Shown here in pieces: positions 10,933 to 20,629 of a stretch of DNA of 39,521 bases. Made by a program: the position numbers and the translations under genes. Origin of the DNA: Pseudomonadota bacterium (GTDB taxonomy: Bacteria; Pseudomonadota; Gammaproteobacteria; Burkholderiales; SHXO01); contig JAEZCG010000110.1 of the NCBI GenBank assembly GCA_023430065.1, forward strand, positions 1 through 39,521. The letters run 5' to 3'. Numbering within the stretch: position 1 is the first letter of the stretch; every line of letters begins with the position of its first letter. Under the pieces are notes generated by a model. That model did no database searches. It was given only the letters and a program-made list of their open reading frames with translations, and had not been told where the DNA came from.

Positions 10933-10943
10933 CGAGTCGCTGA

Positions 10944-11300
10944 ATGCTGCAAGAATATTTTCCGATTCTCCTCTTCATCCTCGTCGGTCTGGGCGTGGGC
11001 GTCGTTCCCATCGCCCTCGGCCGGCTGATCGGCCCGAACAAGCCCGACAGCGAAAAGCTTTCTCCCTACGAGTGCGGTTTCGAGGCGTTCGAGGACGCGC
11101 GCATGCGTTTCGACGTGCGCTACTACCTCGTCGCGATCCTCTTCATCCTGTTCGACCTGGAAATCGCGTTTCTCTTCCCCTGGGCCGTCGTCCTCGACCA
11201 GATCGGTACGTTCGGATTCACCGCGATGGTGGTCTTCCTCGCCATTCTCGTGGTCGGATTCGTCTACGAGTGGAAGAAGGGTGCGCTCGATTGGGAATGA
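10944..11300 (+). CDS. nuoA: NADH-quinone oxidoreductase subunit A
   Basis: A small membrane subunit of complex I next to the quinone site. The 118 residues have three predicted helices. The loop [21 protein letters not shown] (42-62), which contains the conserved Cys and acidic residues, is followed by the acidic helix [14 protein letters not shown]. First gene of a 14-gene nuo operon in standard order; nuoB starts 19 nt downstream. Confidence 0.96.
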   Translation: MLQEYFPILLFILVGLGVGVVPIALGRLIGPNKPDSEKLSPYECGFEAFEDARMRFDVRYYLVAILFILFDLEIAFLFPWAVVLDQIGTFGFTAMVVFLAILVVGFVYEWKKGALDWE

Positions 11301-11319
11301 CCAGCGAGAGTCGACCGAC

Positions 11320-11796
11320 ATGAGCATCGAAGGAGTTCTCGAGCAAGGTTTCGTCACCACCACGCTCGACAACGTAATCAACTGGACCAGGACCGGCTCG
11401 CTGTGGCCGATGACCTTCGGACTGGCCTGTTGTGCCGTGGAGATGATGCAGGCGGGGGCGGCCCGCTACGACCTGGATCGATTCGGCATCCTGTTCCGCC
11501 CCAGTCCGCGTCAGTCGGACGTCATGATCGTGGCGGGGACGTTGTGCAACAAGATGGCGCCCGCACTGCGCAAGGTGTACGACCAGATGGCCGAGCCGCG
11601 CTGGGTGATCTCGATGGGATCCTGCGCCAACGGCGGCGGCTACTATCACTATTCGTATTCCGTGGTCCGCGGGTGCGATCGCATCGTTCCGGTGGACGTC
11701 TACGTGCCGGGTTGTCCGCCCACGGCGGAAGCCTTGCTGTACGGAATCATCCAGTTGCAGAACAAGATCCGGCGAACCAGCACGATTGCACGCTAG
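11320..11796 (+). CDS. nuoB: NADH-quinone oxidoreductase subunit B (cluster N2)
   Basis: Carries [4Fe-4S] cluster N2, the last electron carrier before quinone. The four ligands are readable: the tandem Cys37-Cys38 ([10 protein letters not shown]), Cys102 (MGSCANGGG) and Cys132 ([12 protein letters not shown]). The 158-residue length is normal. ATG 11320 gives the usual [12 protein letters not shown]-terminus; a longer frame from 11281 would overlap nuoA. nuoC follows 19 nt later. Confidence 0.97.
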   Translation: MSIEGVLEQGFVTTTLDNVINWTRTGSLWPMTFGLACCAVEMMQAGAARYDLDRFGILFRPSPRQSDVMIVAGTLCNKMAPALRKVYDQMAEPRWVISMGSCANGGGYYHYSYSVVRGCDRIVPVDVYVPGCPPTAEALLYGIIQLQNKIRRTSTIAR

Positions 11797-11815
11797 CCGA
11801 GGAACCGATCGACGC

Positions 11816-12424
11816 ATGTCTTCCAGCCTGCAGTCCCTCAAGAGTGCGTTGACCGAGCGTTTCGGGGCGCACATCGTTTCCCTCGACGAGCGGCTCGGGG
11901 AGCTCACGCTCGTGGTGCGTGCGGCGGATCTGCTGGAAGTCTGCGAGGCGTTGCGTGATGCAACCGGACTGCGCTTCGAGCAACTCGTCGACCTGTGCGG
12001 GATGGACTACTCGACCTACGGCGACGGCACCTGGGACGGATCGCGCTTCGGCGTCGTCTACCATCTCCTCTCGCTGGAATCGAACCGGCGCCTGCGCTTG
12101 CGCACATTCGCCCCCGAGGACGACCTGCCGATCGTCCCGTCGGTCACCGGCATCTGGCCTTCGGCGGACTGGTACGAGCGCGAGGCGTTCGACCTGTTCG
12201 GCATCGTGTTCACCGACCACCGCGACCTGCGCCGCATCCTCACCGACTACGGCTTCGTCGGCCACCCGTTCCGCAAGGATTTCCCGCTGTCCGGGCACGT
12301 GGAGATGCGCTACGACCCTGATCAGCAACGCGTCATCTACCAGCCGGTGACGATCGAGCCGCGCGAGATCGTTCCGCGCGTGATCCGCGAGGAGAACTAC
12401 GCGGACAGCGAGCGCAAGGCATGA
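11816..12424 (+). CDS. nuoC: NADH-quinone oxidoreductase subunit C
   Basis: The 30-kDa peripheral-arm subunit that packs against NuoD. The 202 residues include the family signature [14 protein letters not shown] and then [21 protein letters not shown]. NuoC is a separate protein here, unlike the NuoCD fusion of E. coli. ATG 11816 begins [17 protein letters not shown], typical for betaproteobacteria. The following junction with nuoD is 146 bp and is occupied by a repeat element. Confidence 0.96.
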   Translation: MSSSLQSLKSALTERFGAHIVSLDERLGELTLVVRAADLLEVCEALRDATGLRFEQLVDLCGMDYSTYGDGTWDGSRFGVVYHLLSLESNRRLRLRTFAPEDDLPIVPSVTGIWPSADWYEREAFDLFGIVFTDHRDLRRILTDYGFVGHPFRKDFPLSGHVEMRYDPDQQRVIYQPVTIEPREIVPRVIREENYADSERKA

Positions 12425-12453
12425 CGCTGCGCGGCGCTGTACTGAAAAGCGCC

Positions 12454-12551
12454 AACCGCAAAGGGCGCAAAGACCGCAAAGGGCTGAACGAAAGTGTGCG
12501 GCTTGCGCTCCCTCAAAAGTATCTTTGCGGCCTTGGCGTACTTTGCGTTGA
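12454..12551. repeat. inverted-arm repeat element A (nuoC/nuoD junction), period 9
   Basis: The left arm (12456-12484) is three copies of a 9-nt unit with core CGCAAAG (CCGCAAAGG, GCGCAAAGA, CCGCAAAGG). The right arm (12522-12548) is the inverted, partly decayed counterpart (CTTTGCGGC, CTTGGCGTA, CTTTGCG). About 37 nt lie between. It fills most of the gap, starting about 30 nt after the nuoC stop and ending about 20 nt before the nuoD ATG. Confidence 0.8.
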
Positions 12552-12570
12552 GAGTTTTAAGAGCAGTTAG

Positions 12571-13824
12571 ATGGCAGAGATCCGCAATTACACGATGAAC
12601 TTCGGCCCGCAGCATCCGGCGGCGCACGGCGTGCTGCGCCTCGTGCTGGAGCTCGACGGCGAGGTCATCCAGCGGGCCGATCCGCACATCGGCCTGCTGC
12701 ACCGTGCGACGGAGAAGCTCGCAGAACACAAGACGTTCATCCAGTCTCTACCGTACATGGATCGTCTCGACTACGTGTCCATGATGTGCAACGAGCACGC
12801 CTACTGCCTGGCCATCGAGAAGCTGCTCGGCATCGAGGTGCCGCTGCGTGCGCAGTACATCCGCGTGATGTTCGACGAGATCACCCGGATCCTCAACCAC
12901 CTGCTCTGGCTGGGCGCGCACGGTCTGGACATCGGTGCCATGACGGTCTTCCTGTACTGCTTCCGGGAGCGCGAGGACCTGATGGACTGCTACGAGGCGG
13001 TGTCGGGCGCGCGCATGCATGCCGCGTACTACCGTCCGGGCGGCGTCTATCGGGACCTCCCGGAGCGCATGCCGCAGTACCAGGAATCGAGTCTGCGCTC
13101 GAAGGATGACGTCGCGCGCCTGAATGCCAACCGCCAGGGCTCGGTGCTCGATTTCATCGAGAACTTCGCGCAACGATTCCCCAGGCTGGTGGACGAGTAC
13201 GAGACGCTGCTAACCGACAACCGCATCTGGAAGCAGCGCACGGTGGGTATCGGTGTAGTGTCTCCGGAACGCGCGAAGGCGCTCGGATTCACCGGACCGA
13301 TGCTGCGTGGGTCGGGAATCGAATGGGACCTGCGCAAGAAGCAGCCGTATGAAGTCTACGATCGCCTCGAGTTCGACATCCCGGTGGGCGTGAACGGCGA
13401 CTGCTACGACCGCTACCTGGTTCGCATCGAGGAGATGCGCCAGAGCAATCGGATCGTCAAGCAGTGCGTCGACTGGCTGCGCCGCAATCCCGGTCCCGTG
13501 ATCGTGGACGACCACAAGGTCGCCCCGCCCGGCCGCGTGGATATGAAGTCGAACATGGAAGAGCTGATCCACCACTTCAAGCTCTTCACCGAGGGCATGC
13601 ACGTGCCGGAGGGAGAGACGTATGCGGCCGTCGAGCACCCCAAGGGTGAGTTCGGCATCTACCTGGTGTCCGACGGGGCCAACAAGCCATACCGCCTCAA
13701 GATCCGCGCGCCGGGTTTCCCCCACCTGGCGGCAATGGACGAACTGGCACGCGGACACATGATTTCAGACGCGGTCGCCATCATCGGCACGATGGACATC
13801 GTGTTCGGCGAAATCGACCGGTAA
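12571..13824 (+). CDS. nuoD: NADH-quinone oxidoreductase subunit D
   Basis: The 49-kDa subunit, forming the quinone cavity with NuoB. The 417-residue protein shows [21 protein letters not shown] near the N-terminus (quinone-site His within HPAAHG), [25 protein letters not shown], and the C-terminal IKAPGF-like [40 protein letters not shown]. Translation start is ATG 12571; the upstream sequence is the end of repeat element A and offers only a weak Shine-Dalgarno (AGAG). Confidence 0.97.
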   Translation: MAEIRNYTMNFGPQHPAAHGVLRLVLELDGEVIQRADPHIGLLHRATEKLAEHKTFIQSLPYMDRLDYVSMMCNEHAYCLAIEKLLGIEVPLRAQYIRVMFDEITRILNHLLWLGAHGLDIGAMTVFLYCFREREDLMDCYEAVSGARMHAAYYRPGGVYRDLPERMPQYQESSLRSKDDVARLNANRQGSVLDFIENFAQRFPRLVDEYETLLTDNRIWKQRTVGIGVVSPERAKALGFTGPMLRGSGIEWDLRKKQPYEVYDRLEFDIPVGVNGDCYDRYLVRIEEMRQSNRIVKQCVDWLRRNPGPVIVDDHKVAPPGRVDMKSNMEELIHHFKLFTEGMHVPEGETYAAVEHPKGEFGIYLVSDGANKPYRLKIRAPGFPHLAAMDELARGHMISDAVAIIGTMDIVFGEIDR

Positions 13825-13835
13825 GTGTTGGGTTC

Positions 13836-13932
13836 AACCACGAAGGCACGAAGACACGAAGGAAAGCGAGTACTTCCGAGATGAGATACCGCAACGCTCT
13901 TGCATCTTTGTCCTGCTTCGTGCCTTCGTGGT
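13836..13932. repeat. inverted-arm repeat element B (nuoD/nuoE junction), period 8
   Basis: The left arm (13837-13863) carries three copies of an 8-nt unit with core CACGAAG (CACGAAGG, CACGAAGA, CACGAAGG). The outer 17 nt, ACCACGAAGGCACGAAG, are repeated exactly in inverted orientation at 13916-13932. The element begins 12 nt after the nuoD stop and ends just before the nuoE start. Its right end runs into GTGAGAG, which may serve as the nuoE ribosome-binding site. Confidence 0.85.
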
Positions 13933-13943
13933 GAGAGATGAGC

Positions 13944-14435
13944 ATGCTTTCCGATAGCGCTCGCGCGAAGATCGACCGAGAGATCGCCAAGTACCCGCCC
14001 GACCAGAGACAGTCGGCGGTCATGTCCGCGCTCGCCATCGTGCAGGAGGAAAACGGACACCTGACCTCCGAGCTGATGGATCGTGTCGCGCAGTACCTGC
14101 GCATGCCCAGTATCGCGGTGTACGAGGTCGCATCGTTCTACGCCATGTACGACCTCAAACCGGTGGGCAAGCACAAGGTGTGCATCTGCACGAACCTGCC
14201 GTGCGCCCTGTCCGGGGCGACCGAGGCCGCGCAGCACCTGAAAAAGCGCCTCGGGATCGACTACGGGGGCACCACGGCCGACGGGCAGTTCACGCTCCAG
14301 GAGGGCGAGTGCTTCGGTGCCTGTGGCGACGCCCCGGTGGCGTTGGTGAACAACAAGACGATGCTCATCGGCATGACGCCGCAGCGCATAGACGAGTGGC
14401 TCCAGCGCACGCGTGATGGAGGTGGCGAATCGTGA
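13944..14435 (+). CDS. nuoE: NADH-quinone oxidoreductase subunit E (cluster N1a)
   Basis: The 24-kDa subunit with [2Fe-2S] cluster N1a. The ligands are Cys82, Cys87 (CTNLPC), Cys123 and Cys127 (ECFGAC), with the usual CX4C...CX3C spacing. ATG 13944 is preferred over ATG 13938: it gives [18 protein letters not shown], the common betaproteobacterial N-terminus, and leaves 6 nt to GAGAG. 163 residues. Its stop overlaps the nuoF GTG start (GTGA). Confidence 0.95.
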   Translation: MLSDSARAKIDREIAKYPPDQRQSAVMSALAIVQEENGHLTSELMDRVAQYLRMPSIAVYEVASFYAMYDLKPVGKHKVCICTNLPCALSGATEAAQHLKKRLGIDYGGTTADGQFTLQEGECFGACGDAPVALVNNKTMLIGMTPQRIDEWLQRTRDGGGES

Positions 14436-15754
14436 CGCCGACTTCGACCGTGCCGTTCCCGGCAGGCGCGTTCGGACCGGACGCGCTCATCATGAAGGAT
14501 GTCACCGGCGCCAACTGGAGGCTTCAGGATTACGAAGCGCGCGGCGGCTACGAAGCGCTGAAGAAGATCCTGCGCGAGAAGATCTCGCCGGAGGACGTGA
14601 TCGCCGAGGTGAAGAAGTCGGCGCTGCGTGGGCGCGGCGGCGCGGGCTTCCCGACCGGGCTGAAGTGGAGCTTCATGCCGAAGCACTACACCGGACAGCG
14701 CTACCTGGTGTGCAATTCGGACGAGGGCGAGCCGGGGACGTTCAAGGACCGGGACATCCTGCGCTACAACCCGCACACGGTGATCGAGGGAATGATCATC
14801 GGTGCCTACGCGATGGGCATCAGCGTCGGGTACAACTACATCCACGGGGAGATCTGGGACGTCTACGAGCGCTTCGAGGAGGCGCTCGGCGAGGCTCGCA
14901 CGGCCGGCTACCTGGGCCGCAACATCCTGGGGTCGGATTTCAGCTTCGACCTCTTCGCCCATCACGGATTCGGCGCTTACATCTGCGGCGAGGAAACCGC
15001 CCTGCTGGAATCGCTCGAAGGCAAGAAGGGCCAACCACGCTTCAAGCCCCCCTTCCCCGCGAGTTACGGGCTGTACGGCAAGCCGACGACGATCAACAAC
15101 ACCGAGACCTTTGCGGCCGTTCCGTGGATCATCCGCAACGGCGGCGATGCGTTCCTCGGCATGGGCAGGCCCAACAACGGCGGCACGAAGCTCTTCTCCG
15201 TGTCCGGTCACGTTGCGCGCCCGGGCAACTACGAGATCCGTCTGGGCACTCCGTTCGCGAAGCTGCTCGAGATGGCCGGGGGCATGCGCGACGGCCGCAT
15301 GCTCAAAGCCTGCATCCCCGGCGGCTCGTCGATGCCGGTGCTGCCCGGCGATATCATGCTGGCGACCGACATGGACTACGATTCGATCGCGAAAGCGGGC
15401 TCCATGTTGGGCTCGGGGGCGGTCATCTGCATGGACGATCGCACCTGCATGGTGCGTGCGCTGCTGCGCCTGTCCTACTTCTACTACGAGGAGTCGTGCG
15501 GCCAGTGCACGCCGTGCCGCGAAGGCACGGGTTGGCTCTATCGAATGGTTCATCGCATCGAGCACGGACAGGGACGCCTCGAGGATCTGGATGTGCTCAA
15601 TTCGGTGGCGGACAACATCCAGGGGCGTACCATCTGCGCACTCGGCGATGCGGCGGCGATGCCGGTGCGCGCCTTCATCAAGCATTTCCGCGACGAGTTC
15701 GCGTATCACATCGAGCACAAGAAGTGCATCGTGACCGAACCCGCCTACGCCTGA
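14432..15754 (+). CDS. nuoF: NADH-quinone oxidoreductase subunit F (NADH/FMN site, cluster N3)
   Basis: The 51-kDa subunit that oxidises NADH through FMN. The 440 residues have the FMN/NADH glycine loop [13 protein letters not shown] (67-79), [30 protein letters not shown], and N3 [4Fe-4S] ligands Cys356, Cys359, Cys362 (CGQCTPC) and Cys402 (TICALGD). The GTG start at 14432 overlaps the nuoE stop; GGAGG lies 8 nt upstream, so translational coupling is likely. Confidence 0.97.
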   Translation: MTPTSTVPFPAGAFGPDALIMKDVTGANWRLQDYEARGGYEALKKILREKISPEDVIAEVKKSALRGRGGAGFPTGLKWSFMPKHYTGQRYLVCNSDEGEPGTFKDRDILRYNPHTVIEGMIIGAYAMGISVGYNYIHGEIWDVYERFEEALGEARTAGYLGRNILGSDFSFDLFAHHGFGAYICGEETALLESLEGKKGQPRFKPPFPASYGLYGKPTTINNTETFAAVPWIIRNGGDAFLGMGRPNNGGTKLFSVSGHVARPGNYEIRLGTPFAKLLEMAGGMRDGRMLKACIPGGSSMPVLPGDIMLATDMDYDSIAKAGSMLGSGAVICMDDRTCMVRALLRLSYFYYEESCGQCTPCREGTGWLYRMVHRIEHGQGRLEDLDVLNSVADNIQGRTICALGDAAAMPVRAFIKHFRDEFAYHIEHKKCIVTEPAYA

Positions 15755-15770
15755 GGATGCACGCACGCTG

Positions 15771-18137
15771 ATGGCCAACGTCAACCTGGAAATCGACGGC
15801 ACGCCGGTGGAAGTGCCCGCCAATGCCACCGTGATGGAGGCGGCGAACAAGCTCGGCATCTACATTCCGCACTTCTGCTATCACAAGAAGCTGTCCATCG
15901 CCGCCAACTGCCGGATGTGCCTGGTCCAGGTGGAGAAGGCACCCAAGCCGCTGCCCGCCTGCGCCACGCCGGTGACCGAGGGCATGAAGGTGTTCACCCA
16001 CTCGGCACACGCGGTCGACGCCCAGAAGGGCGTGATGGAGTTCCTCCTCATCAACCATCCGCTCGACTGCCCGATCAGCGATCTGGGGGGCGAATGGCAG
16101 TTGCAGGATCTCGGGGTGGGTTACGGCGCGAGCAACTCGCGCTATGGCGAACCCAAGCGGGTGGTGCCGCCCAAGGACATCGGCCCGCTGGTGGCGGCCG
16201 AGGAGATGAGCCGCTGCATCCACTGTACGCGCTGCGTGCGCTTCGGACAGGAAGTGGCCGGCATCATGGAGCTGGGCATGGCCGGTCGGGGCGAGCACTC
16301 CGAGATCCTGAGTTTCGTCGGGCGCACGGTGGACTCCGAGCTGTCCGGCAACATGATCGACCTGTGCCCGGTCGGCGCACTCACGTCCAAGCCGTTCCGC
16401 TTCTCGGCACGCAGCTGGGAACTGGGCCGGCGCAAGTCCGTCAGTCCGCACGACGGCCTCGGCGCCAATCTGCTGCTGCAGGTCAAGCAGGATCGCGTGA
16501 TGCGCGTGCTGCCGCTCGAGAACGAGGCCGTCAACGAGTGCTGGCTCTCCGACAAGGACCGCTTCAGCTACGAGGGACTGGACGGTCCGGACCGCCTGGC
16601 GCGACCGATGGTCCGTCGCGAGGGCAGGTGGGTGGAGGTCGAGTGGCCCGTCGCGCTCGAGGAAGTGGCGCGCGGTCTGAAGCGTGCGCGTGACCAGCAC
16701 GGGGCGCAGTCGATCGGCGCACTCGCCACGCCGCATTCGACCTTCGAGGAGCTGCATCTTCTGGGGCGCATGCTTCGCAGCCTGGGTAGCGGCAGCGTCG
16801 ATTACCGGCTGCGCCAGAGCGACTTCAGTCAGGACGGCAAGACGGCCGGGGTGCCGTGGCTGGGCATGTCGATCGCCGAGGTATCCACGCTCGATCGTGT
16901 CCTGGTGATCGGCAGTCAGCTGCGCAAGGATCACCCGCTTCTGGCTGCGCGCATGCGAGTGGCCGCGCGCAGGTCCATGCAGGTCAATCTGATCGACTGC
17001 CTGGACGATGATCAGCTCATCGCCCTCACCGCCAAGCTCGTGGTGGCGCCCGCGGCATTGCCGGGCGCGCTCGCCGATGTGGTGCGGGCCGTCGCCGCGA
17101 TGAAGGATCAGCCGGTCGCCGGACTGCCTCCAGCAACCCCGTCCGAGGCCGCGCAAGCCATGGCGCGCAGTCTCGCCTCGGGTGCGAACGTCGGCGTGTT
17201 CCTCGGGAATCTGGCGCAGCACCATCCCCAGGCGGCCGTACTGCAGCGGCTCGCGCACGCGCTTGCACAGCTGCTGGGCGCGCGCATGGGCTTTCTGGGC
17301 GAAGCGGCCAACAGCGTGGGTGGTCACCTTGCGGGTGCCGTGCCGTTCGACACCCCGTCCGGGCTCGACGCGGGCGCAATGCTGGCGAAGCCGCTCAAGG
17401 CCTATGTGCTGTGGAACGTCGAACCCGAACTTGACTGCCATGACCCGCAGCGCGCGCTCGCGGCGCTGAAGGCCGCCGAGTTCGTCGTCGCGTGCTCTCC
17501 GTTCAAGCATCGCGCCACCGAGTATGCCCACGTGCTCCTGCCGATTGCGCCTTTTACGGAGACGGCGGGGTCGTTCGTCAACACCGAGGGACGCTTGCAA
17601 AGCTTCGTCGGCGTGGTGCGGCCCTTCGGCGAGGCCCGGCCCGGCTGGAAGGTGCTGCGCGTGCTGGGGACGCTGCTCGGACTGGGCGGGTTCGACTTCG
17701 CCAGCGCCGAGGACGTGCGCGCGGCCGCACTGCACGGTATGGACATCGGCGCCCGGCTGTCGAATGTGCCGTCGCCCGGACCGCTGGCTTCCGGAGGCGC
17801 CGGCACGTGGGCCCTGCAGCGCATCGCGGACGTGCCCATCCACTTTGCCGACAACCTCGCACGCCGCTCCCCGCCGCTGCAGATGACGCGCGACGCGGCG
17901 CTTCCCGCTGCCCGCATGGCCGCGGCCACGCTCGCGCGCCTGGGGATCGAGGAGGGGCAGCCGGTGCGCGTGATCCAGGGAACCGGACAGGCAGTGCTCA
18001 AGGCCGTGGTCGACGAGGCGGTTCCGCCGGGCTGCGTACGCGTGGCGGCGGCGCATCGGACCACCGCCGAGCTCGGCGAGATGTTCGGCGAGCTGCACCT
18101 GGAGCGGGTGTCGAGTGCCGAGAAGGTGAGTGTCTGA
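15771..18137 (+). CDS. nuoG: NADH-quinone oxidoreductase subunit G, with altered N5 cluster site
   Basis: The 75-kDa subunit that carries Fe-S clusters from the FMN toward N6. N1b ligands Cys36, Cys47, Cys50 and Cys64 are intact. N4 ligands Cys149, Cys152, Cys155 (CIHCTRC) and Cys199 (LCPVGAL) are intact. The N5 site, normally HxxxCxxCxxxxxC, keeps His96 and Cys100 but has Ser103 (AGC) and Trp109 (TGG) in place of the other two Cys. The remote N7 site is also absent ([12 protein letters not shown]), which is usual outside E. coli-like and Thermus-like enzymes. The rest of the 788 residues, including the molybdopterin-oxidoreductase-like region, looks normal. Start ATG 15771, 16 nt after nuoF. 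Confidence 0.95.
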   Translation: MANVNLEIDGTPVEVPANATVMEAANKLGIYIPHFCYHKKLSIAANCRMCLVQVEKAPKPLPACATPVTEGMKVFTHSAHAVDAQKGVMEFLLINHPLDCPISDLGGEWQLQDLGVGYGASNSRYGEPKRVVPPKDIGPLVAAEEMSRCIHCTRCVRFGQEVAGIMELGMAGRGEHSEILSFVGRTVDSELSGNMIDLCPVGALTSKPFRFSARSWELGRRKSVSPHDGLGANLLLQVKQDRVMRVLPLENEAVNECWLSDKDRFSYEGLDGPDRLARPMVRREGRWVEVEWPVALEEVARGLKRARDQHGAQSIGALATPHSTFEELHLLGRMLRSLGSGSVDYRLRQSDFSQDGKTAGVPWLGMSIAEVSTLDRVLVIGSQLRKDHPLLAARMRVAARRSMQVNLIDCLDDDQLIALTAKLVVAPAALPGALADVVRAVAAMKDQPVAGLPPATPSEAAQAMARSLASGANVGVFLGNLAQHHPQAAVLQRLAHALAQLLGARMGFLGEAANSVGGHLAGAVPFDTPSGLDAGAMLAKPLKAYVLWNVEPELDCHDPQRALAALKAAEFVVACSPFKHRATEYAHVLLPIAPFTETAGSFVNTEGRLQSFVGVVRPFGEARPGWKVLRVLGTLLGLGGFDFASAEDVRAAALHGMDIGARLSNVPSPGPLASGGAGTWALQRIADVPIHFADNLARRSPPLQMTRDAALPAARMAAATLARLGIEEGQPVRVIQGTGQAVLKAVVDEAVPPGCVRVAAAHRTTAELGEMFGELHLERVSSAEKVSV

Positions 18138-18139
18138 CG

Positions 18140-19165
18140 ATGGAATTCTTCGAGCAACTCCTCGGTCCAGCCTGGCCAGTCGTGTGGACGCTGGTCAAGA
18201 TCGTCGCCATCGTGCTGCCGTTGATGGGACTGGTCGCCTACCTGACGCTGGCCGAGCGTAAGGTGATCGGCTACATGCAGGTGCGCATGGGTCCGAACCG
18301 CGTCGGATTCAAGGGGCTGTTGCAGCCGATAGCCGATGCGCTGAAGCTGCTGACCAAGGAGGTGATCATCCCCTCCGGGGCGAACAGGTTCCTGTTCGTG
18401 TTCGCGCCGGTGATGGCGATCATGCCGGCGCTCGCCGCCTGGGCCGTCATTCCGTTCAGCCCGGAAGTCGTGCTGGCCGACGTCAACGCCGGCCTGCTGT
18501 ACGTGCTCGCGATCACGTCCATGGGCGTGTACGGCGTGATCATCGCCGGGTGGGCATCGAACTCCAAGTACGCATTCCTCGGCAGCCTGCGCTCCGCGGC
18601 ACAGATCGTCTCCTACGAGATCGCGATGGGTTTCGCGCTGGTCGGCGTGCTCATGATGTCGCAGAGCCTCAACCTGTCCGACATCGTGCAGCGCCAGGCG
18701 GGCGGGCTCGGTCTGCTGTCGTGGAACTGGCTCCCGCTATTTCCGATGTTCCTGGTCTACCTGATCGCCGGCGTGGCCGAGACCAACCGCGCGCCCTTCG
18801 ACGTGGCCGAGGGCGAATCCGAGATCGTGGCGGGCTTCCACGTCGAATACTCGGGCATGGCCTTCGCCATCTTCTTCCTGGCCGAGTATGCGAACATGAT
18901 CCTCGTGTCCACGCTGTGCGCGGTCATGTTCCTCGGCGGCTGGCTCTCGCCCGTCCCTTTCCTGCCCGACGGCTTCCCGTGGCTCGCCGCCAAGGTCGCC
19001 TTCGTCCTGTTCCTGTTCCTGTGGTTCCGCGCCACCTTCCCGCGCTACCGCTACGACCAGATCATGCGCCTGGGTTGGAAGGTGTTCATCCCCGTCACGC
19101 TGGTCTGGCTGGTGGTGATCGGCGGGTGGATGCAGACGCCCTGGTGGCCATGGGGGCACGCATGA
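18140..19165 (+). CDS. nuoH: NADH-quinone oxidoreductase subunit H
   Basis: The membrane subunit joining the peripheral arm to the proton pumps. The 341 residues form about eight helices. The signature [33 protein letters not shown] (near 35-70) and the acidic quinone-channel loop [26 protein letters not shown] are intact. ATG 18140 gives [14 protein letters not shown], 2 nt after the nuoG stop; the frame is open further upstream but inside nuoG. Its stop overlaps the nuoI start (ATGA). Confidence 0.97.
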   Translation: MEFFEQLLGPAWPVVWTLVKIVAIVLPLMGLVAYLTLAERKVIGYMQVRMGPNRVGFKGLLQPIADALKLLTKEVIIPSGANRFLFVFAPVMAIMPALAAWAVIPFSPEVVLADVNAGLLYVLAITSMGVYGVIIAGWASNSKYAFLGSLRSAAQIVSYEIAMGFALVGVLMMSQSLNLSDIVQRQAGGLGLLSWNWLPLFPMFLVYLIAGVAETNRAPFDVAEGESEIVAGFHVEYSGMAFAIFFLAEYANMILVSTLCAVMFLGGWLSPVPFLPDGFPWLAAKVAFVLFLFLWFRATFPRYRYDQIMRLGWKVFIPVTLVWLVVIGGWMQTPWWPWGHA

Positions 19166-19653
19166 TCGCGCGCATCCGCGAGTTCTTCCGTACCTTCCTG
19201 CTGTTCGAACTGGTCCGGGGCATGATGCTGACCGGTCGTCACCTGTTCGCGCGCAAGGTCACCATCCAGTTCCCGGAGGAGAAGACGCCGCAGTCGCCGC
19301 GCTTCCGCGGGCTGCACGCGCTGCGCCGCTATCCGAACGGCGAGGAACGCTGCATCGCCTGCAAGCTGTGCGAAGCCGTCTGCCCGGCGCTGGCGATCAC
19401 CATCGAGTCTGAGCAGCGGGCCGACAATACCCGCCGCACCACCCGTTACGACATCGACCTGACCAAGTGCATTTTCTGCGGCTTCTGCGAGGAGTCCTGT
19501 CCGGTGGATTCGATCGTCGAGACCCGCATTCTCGAGTACCACGGCGAGAAGCGCGGCGACCTGCTGTACACGAAGGAGATGCTCCTCGCCATCGGCGATC
19601 GCTACGAGGCGCAGATCGCCAAGGATCGCGCTGAGGATGCCCGGTATCGGTGA
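19162..19653 (+). CDS. nuoI: NADH-quinone oxidoreductase subunit I (clusters N6a, N6b)
   Basis: The ferredoxin-like subunit with two [4Fe-4S] clusters. The 163 residues show [12 protein letters not shown] (Cys64, 67, 70, 74) and [12 protein letters not shown] (Cys103, 106, 109, 113) after an amphipathic N-terminal region. ATG 19162 overlaps the nuoH stop. A 178-bp junction with repeat element C follows. Confidence 0.97.
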   Translation: MIARIREFFRTFLLFELVRGMMLTGRHLFARKVTIQFPEEKTPQSPRFRGLHALRRYPNGEERCIACKLCEAVCPALAITIESEQRADNTRRTTRYDIDLTKCIFCGFCEESCPVDSIVETRILEYHGEKRGDLLYTKEMLLAIGDRYEAQIAKDRAEDARYR

Positions 19654-19657
19654 GGGT

Positions 19658-19825
19658 TCGTGACTGGTAACTCGTGATTCGTGACTCGTGATTCGTGACT
19701 CGTGATTGGATGATTTGGGCAGATCGATGAAACCTGTAGCAGCTACGCCAGTTTCCGGTGCTCGTGAACGCGCGGGATCCACCAGCTACGCCGCGAGTCA
19801 CGAGTCACGAGTCACCAGACACGCA
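19658..19825. repeat. inverted-arm repeat element C (nuoI/nuoJ junction), period 7
   Basis: The left arm (19658-19706) is seven heptamers in tandem (mostly TCGTGAC alternating with TCGTGAT; the second copy is the variant TGGTAAC). The right arm (19794-19825) is the inverted counterpart, CGAGTCA three times, then CCAGACA and CGCA. The TGG variant unit on the left pairs with the CCA variant on the right. The 87-nt centre has two copies of AGCTACGCC (near 19740 and 19784). The element ends 6 nt before the nuoJ ATG. Confidence 0.85.
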
Positions 19826-19831
19826 TAAGCG

Positions 19832-20446
19832 ATGTTCCACACCGCAGTCTTCTACGTCTTCGCCGCGATTTTGCTGTTCGCGGCGGTCCGCGTCATCACC
19901 ACGCGCAACCCCGTGCATGCCGCGCTGTTCCTGGTGCTGGCATTCGCCACCGCCTCCGGCATTTGGATGCTGCTCGAGGCCGAGTTTCTCGCCATCGCCT
20001 TGATCCTCGTCTACATCGGTGCGGTGATGGTCTTGTTCCTGTTCGTGGTGATGATGCTCGACATCAACATCGACCGCTTGCGCGAGGGCTACTGGGACTA
20101 TCTCGCCCCCGGCCTTGCCATTGCCGGGATCATGGTGGCGGAAATGGCGGTGGTGCTGTGGGGCCGCCAGTTCGGCCTGATCTCGATCACCGCCCCGGTA
20201 CCCAAGCCTGCGGACTACAGCAATACCAAGGAGATCGGCGTGGTGCTGTACACCGAGTACGTGTACGCCTTCGAGCTGGCAGCGGTGGTGCTGCTGGTCG
20301 CCATCGTGGCCGCCATCGCGCTCACGCTGCGCCGGCGCAAGGATTCCAGGTACCAGGATCCGGCCCGACAGGTGGCCGTACGCAAGCAGGACCGCATCCG
20401 CATCGTCTCGATGCCGGCGGAGAAGAGCACGACGCGTGATTCGTGA
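19832..20446 (+). CDS. nuoJ: NADH-quinone oxidoreductase subunit J
   Basis: A membrane subunit of complex I with about five helices. The conserved stretch AEFLAIALILVYIGAVMVLFLFVVMMLD (around 50-77) contains the pi-bulge helix that rearranges in turnover. It is 204 residues, longer than some homologues at the C-terminus (RRRKDSRYQDPARQVAVRKQDRIRIVSMPAEKSTTRDS). The last residues and the TGA stop lie in the left arm of repeat element D (20434-20447). ATG 19832 follows repeat element C; only a weak AAGCG is upstream. Confidence 0.95.
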   Translation: MFHTAVFYVFAAILLFAAVRVITTRNPVHAALFLVLAFATASGIWMLLEAEFLAIALILVYIGAVMVLFLFVVMMLDINIDRLREGYWDYLAPGLAIAGIMVAEMAVVLWGRQFGLISITAPVPKPADYSNTKEIGVVLYTEYVYAFELAAVVLLVAIVAAIALTLRRRKDSRYQDPARQVAVRKQDRIRIVSMPAEKSTTRDS

Positions 20447-20622
20447 TCGGCGAGGGATCGGTGCGAACCAAAAGGATGGTGCGATGACTCGTGCACGGCG
20501 ACACAGCATGCCGGATGCTGCCGGGCACGCTATCCGTCCAGCCCCCCACGCCTCGTACCTCACGCCTGACGAGTCACGCCTCACGAGTCACGCATCACGA
20601 GTCACGAGTCACGCATCACGAG
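20434..20622. repeat. inverted-arm repeat element D (nuoJ/nuoK junction), period 7
   Basis: The right arm (20560-20622) is nine tandem heptamers of the type TCACGAG, TCACGCA or TCACGCC, one of them TGACGAG. The left arm is short: GCGTGAT and TCGTGAT (20434-20447), with further degenerate copies possible near 20495. The left arm overlaps the end of nuoJ and supplies its stop codon. The right arm ends 7 nt before the nuoK ATG, so the repeat forms the nuoK ribosome-binding region. Confidence 0.85.
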
Positions 20623-20629
20623 CCGTCAC

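Noticed and set aside
10662..10943. Open frame of 93 codons across the tRNA gene
   Set aside because: It runs through tRNA-Leu(GAG) and the hairpin leader; no coding features.
16447..16500. Missing N7 cluster ligands in NuoG ([12 protein letters not shown])
   Set aside because: N7 is off the main electron path and is absent in most complex I; ordinary for betaproteobacteria.
19658..20622. Tandem heptamers looking like a CRISPR array
   Set aside because: Units are 7 nt and adjacent, without unique spacers, and the arms are inverted to each other; no cas genes are near.
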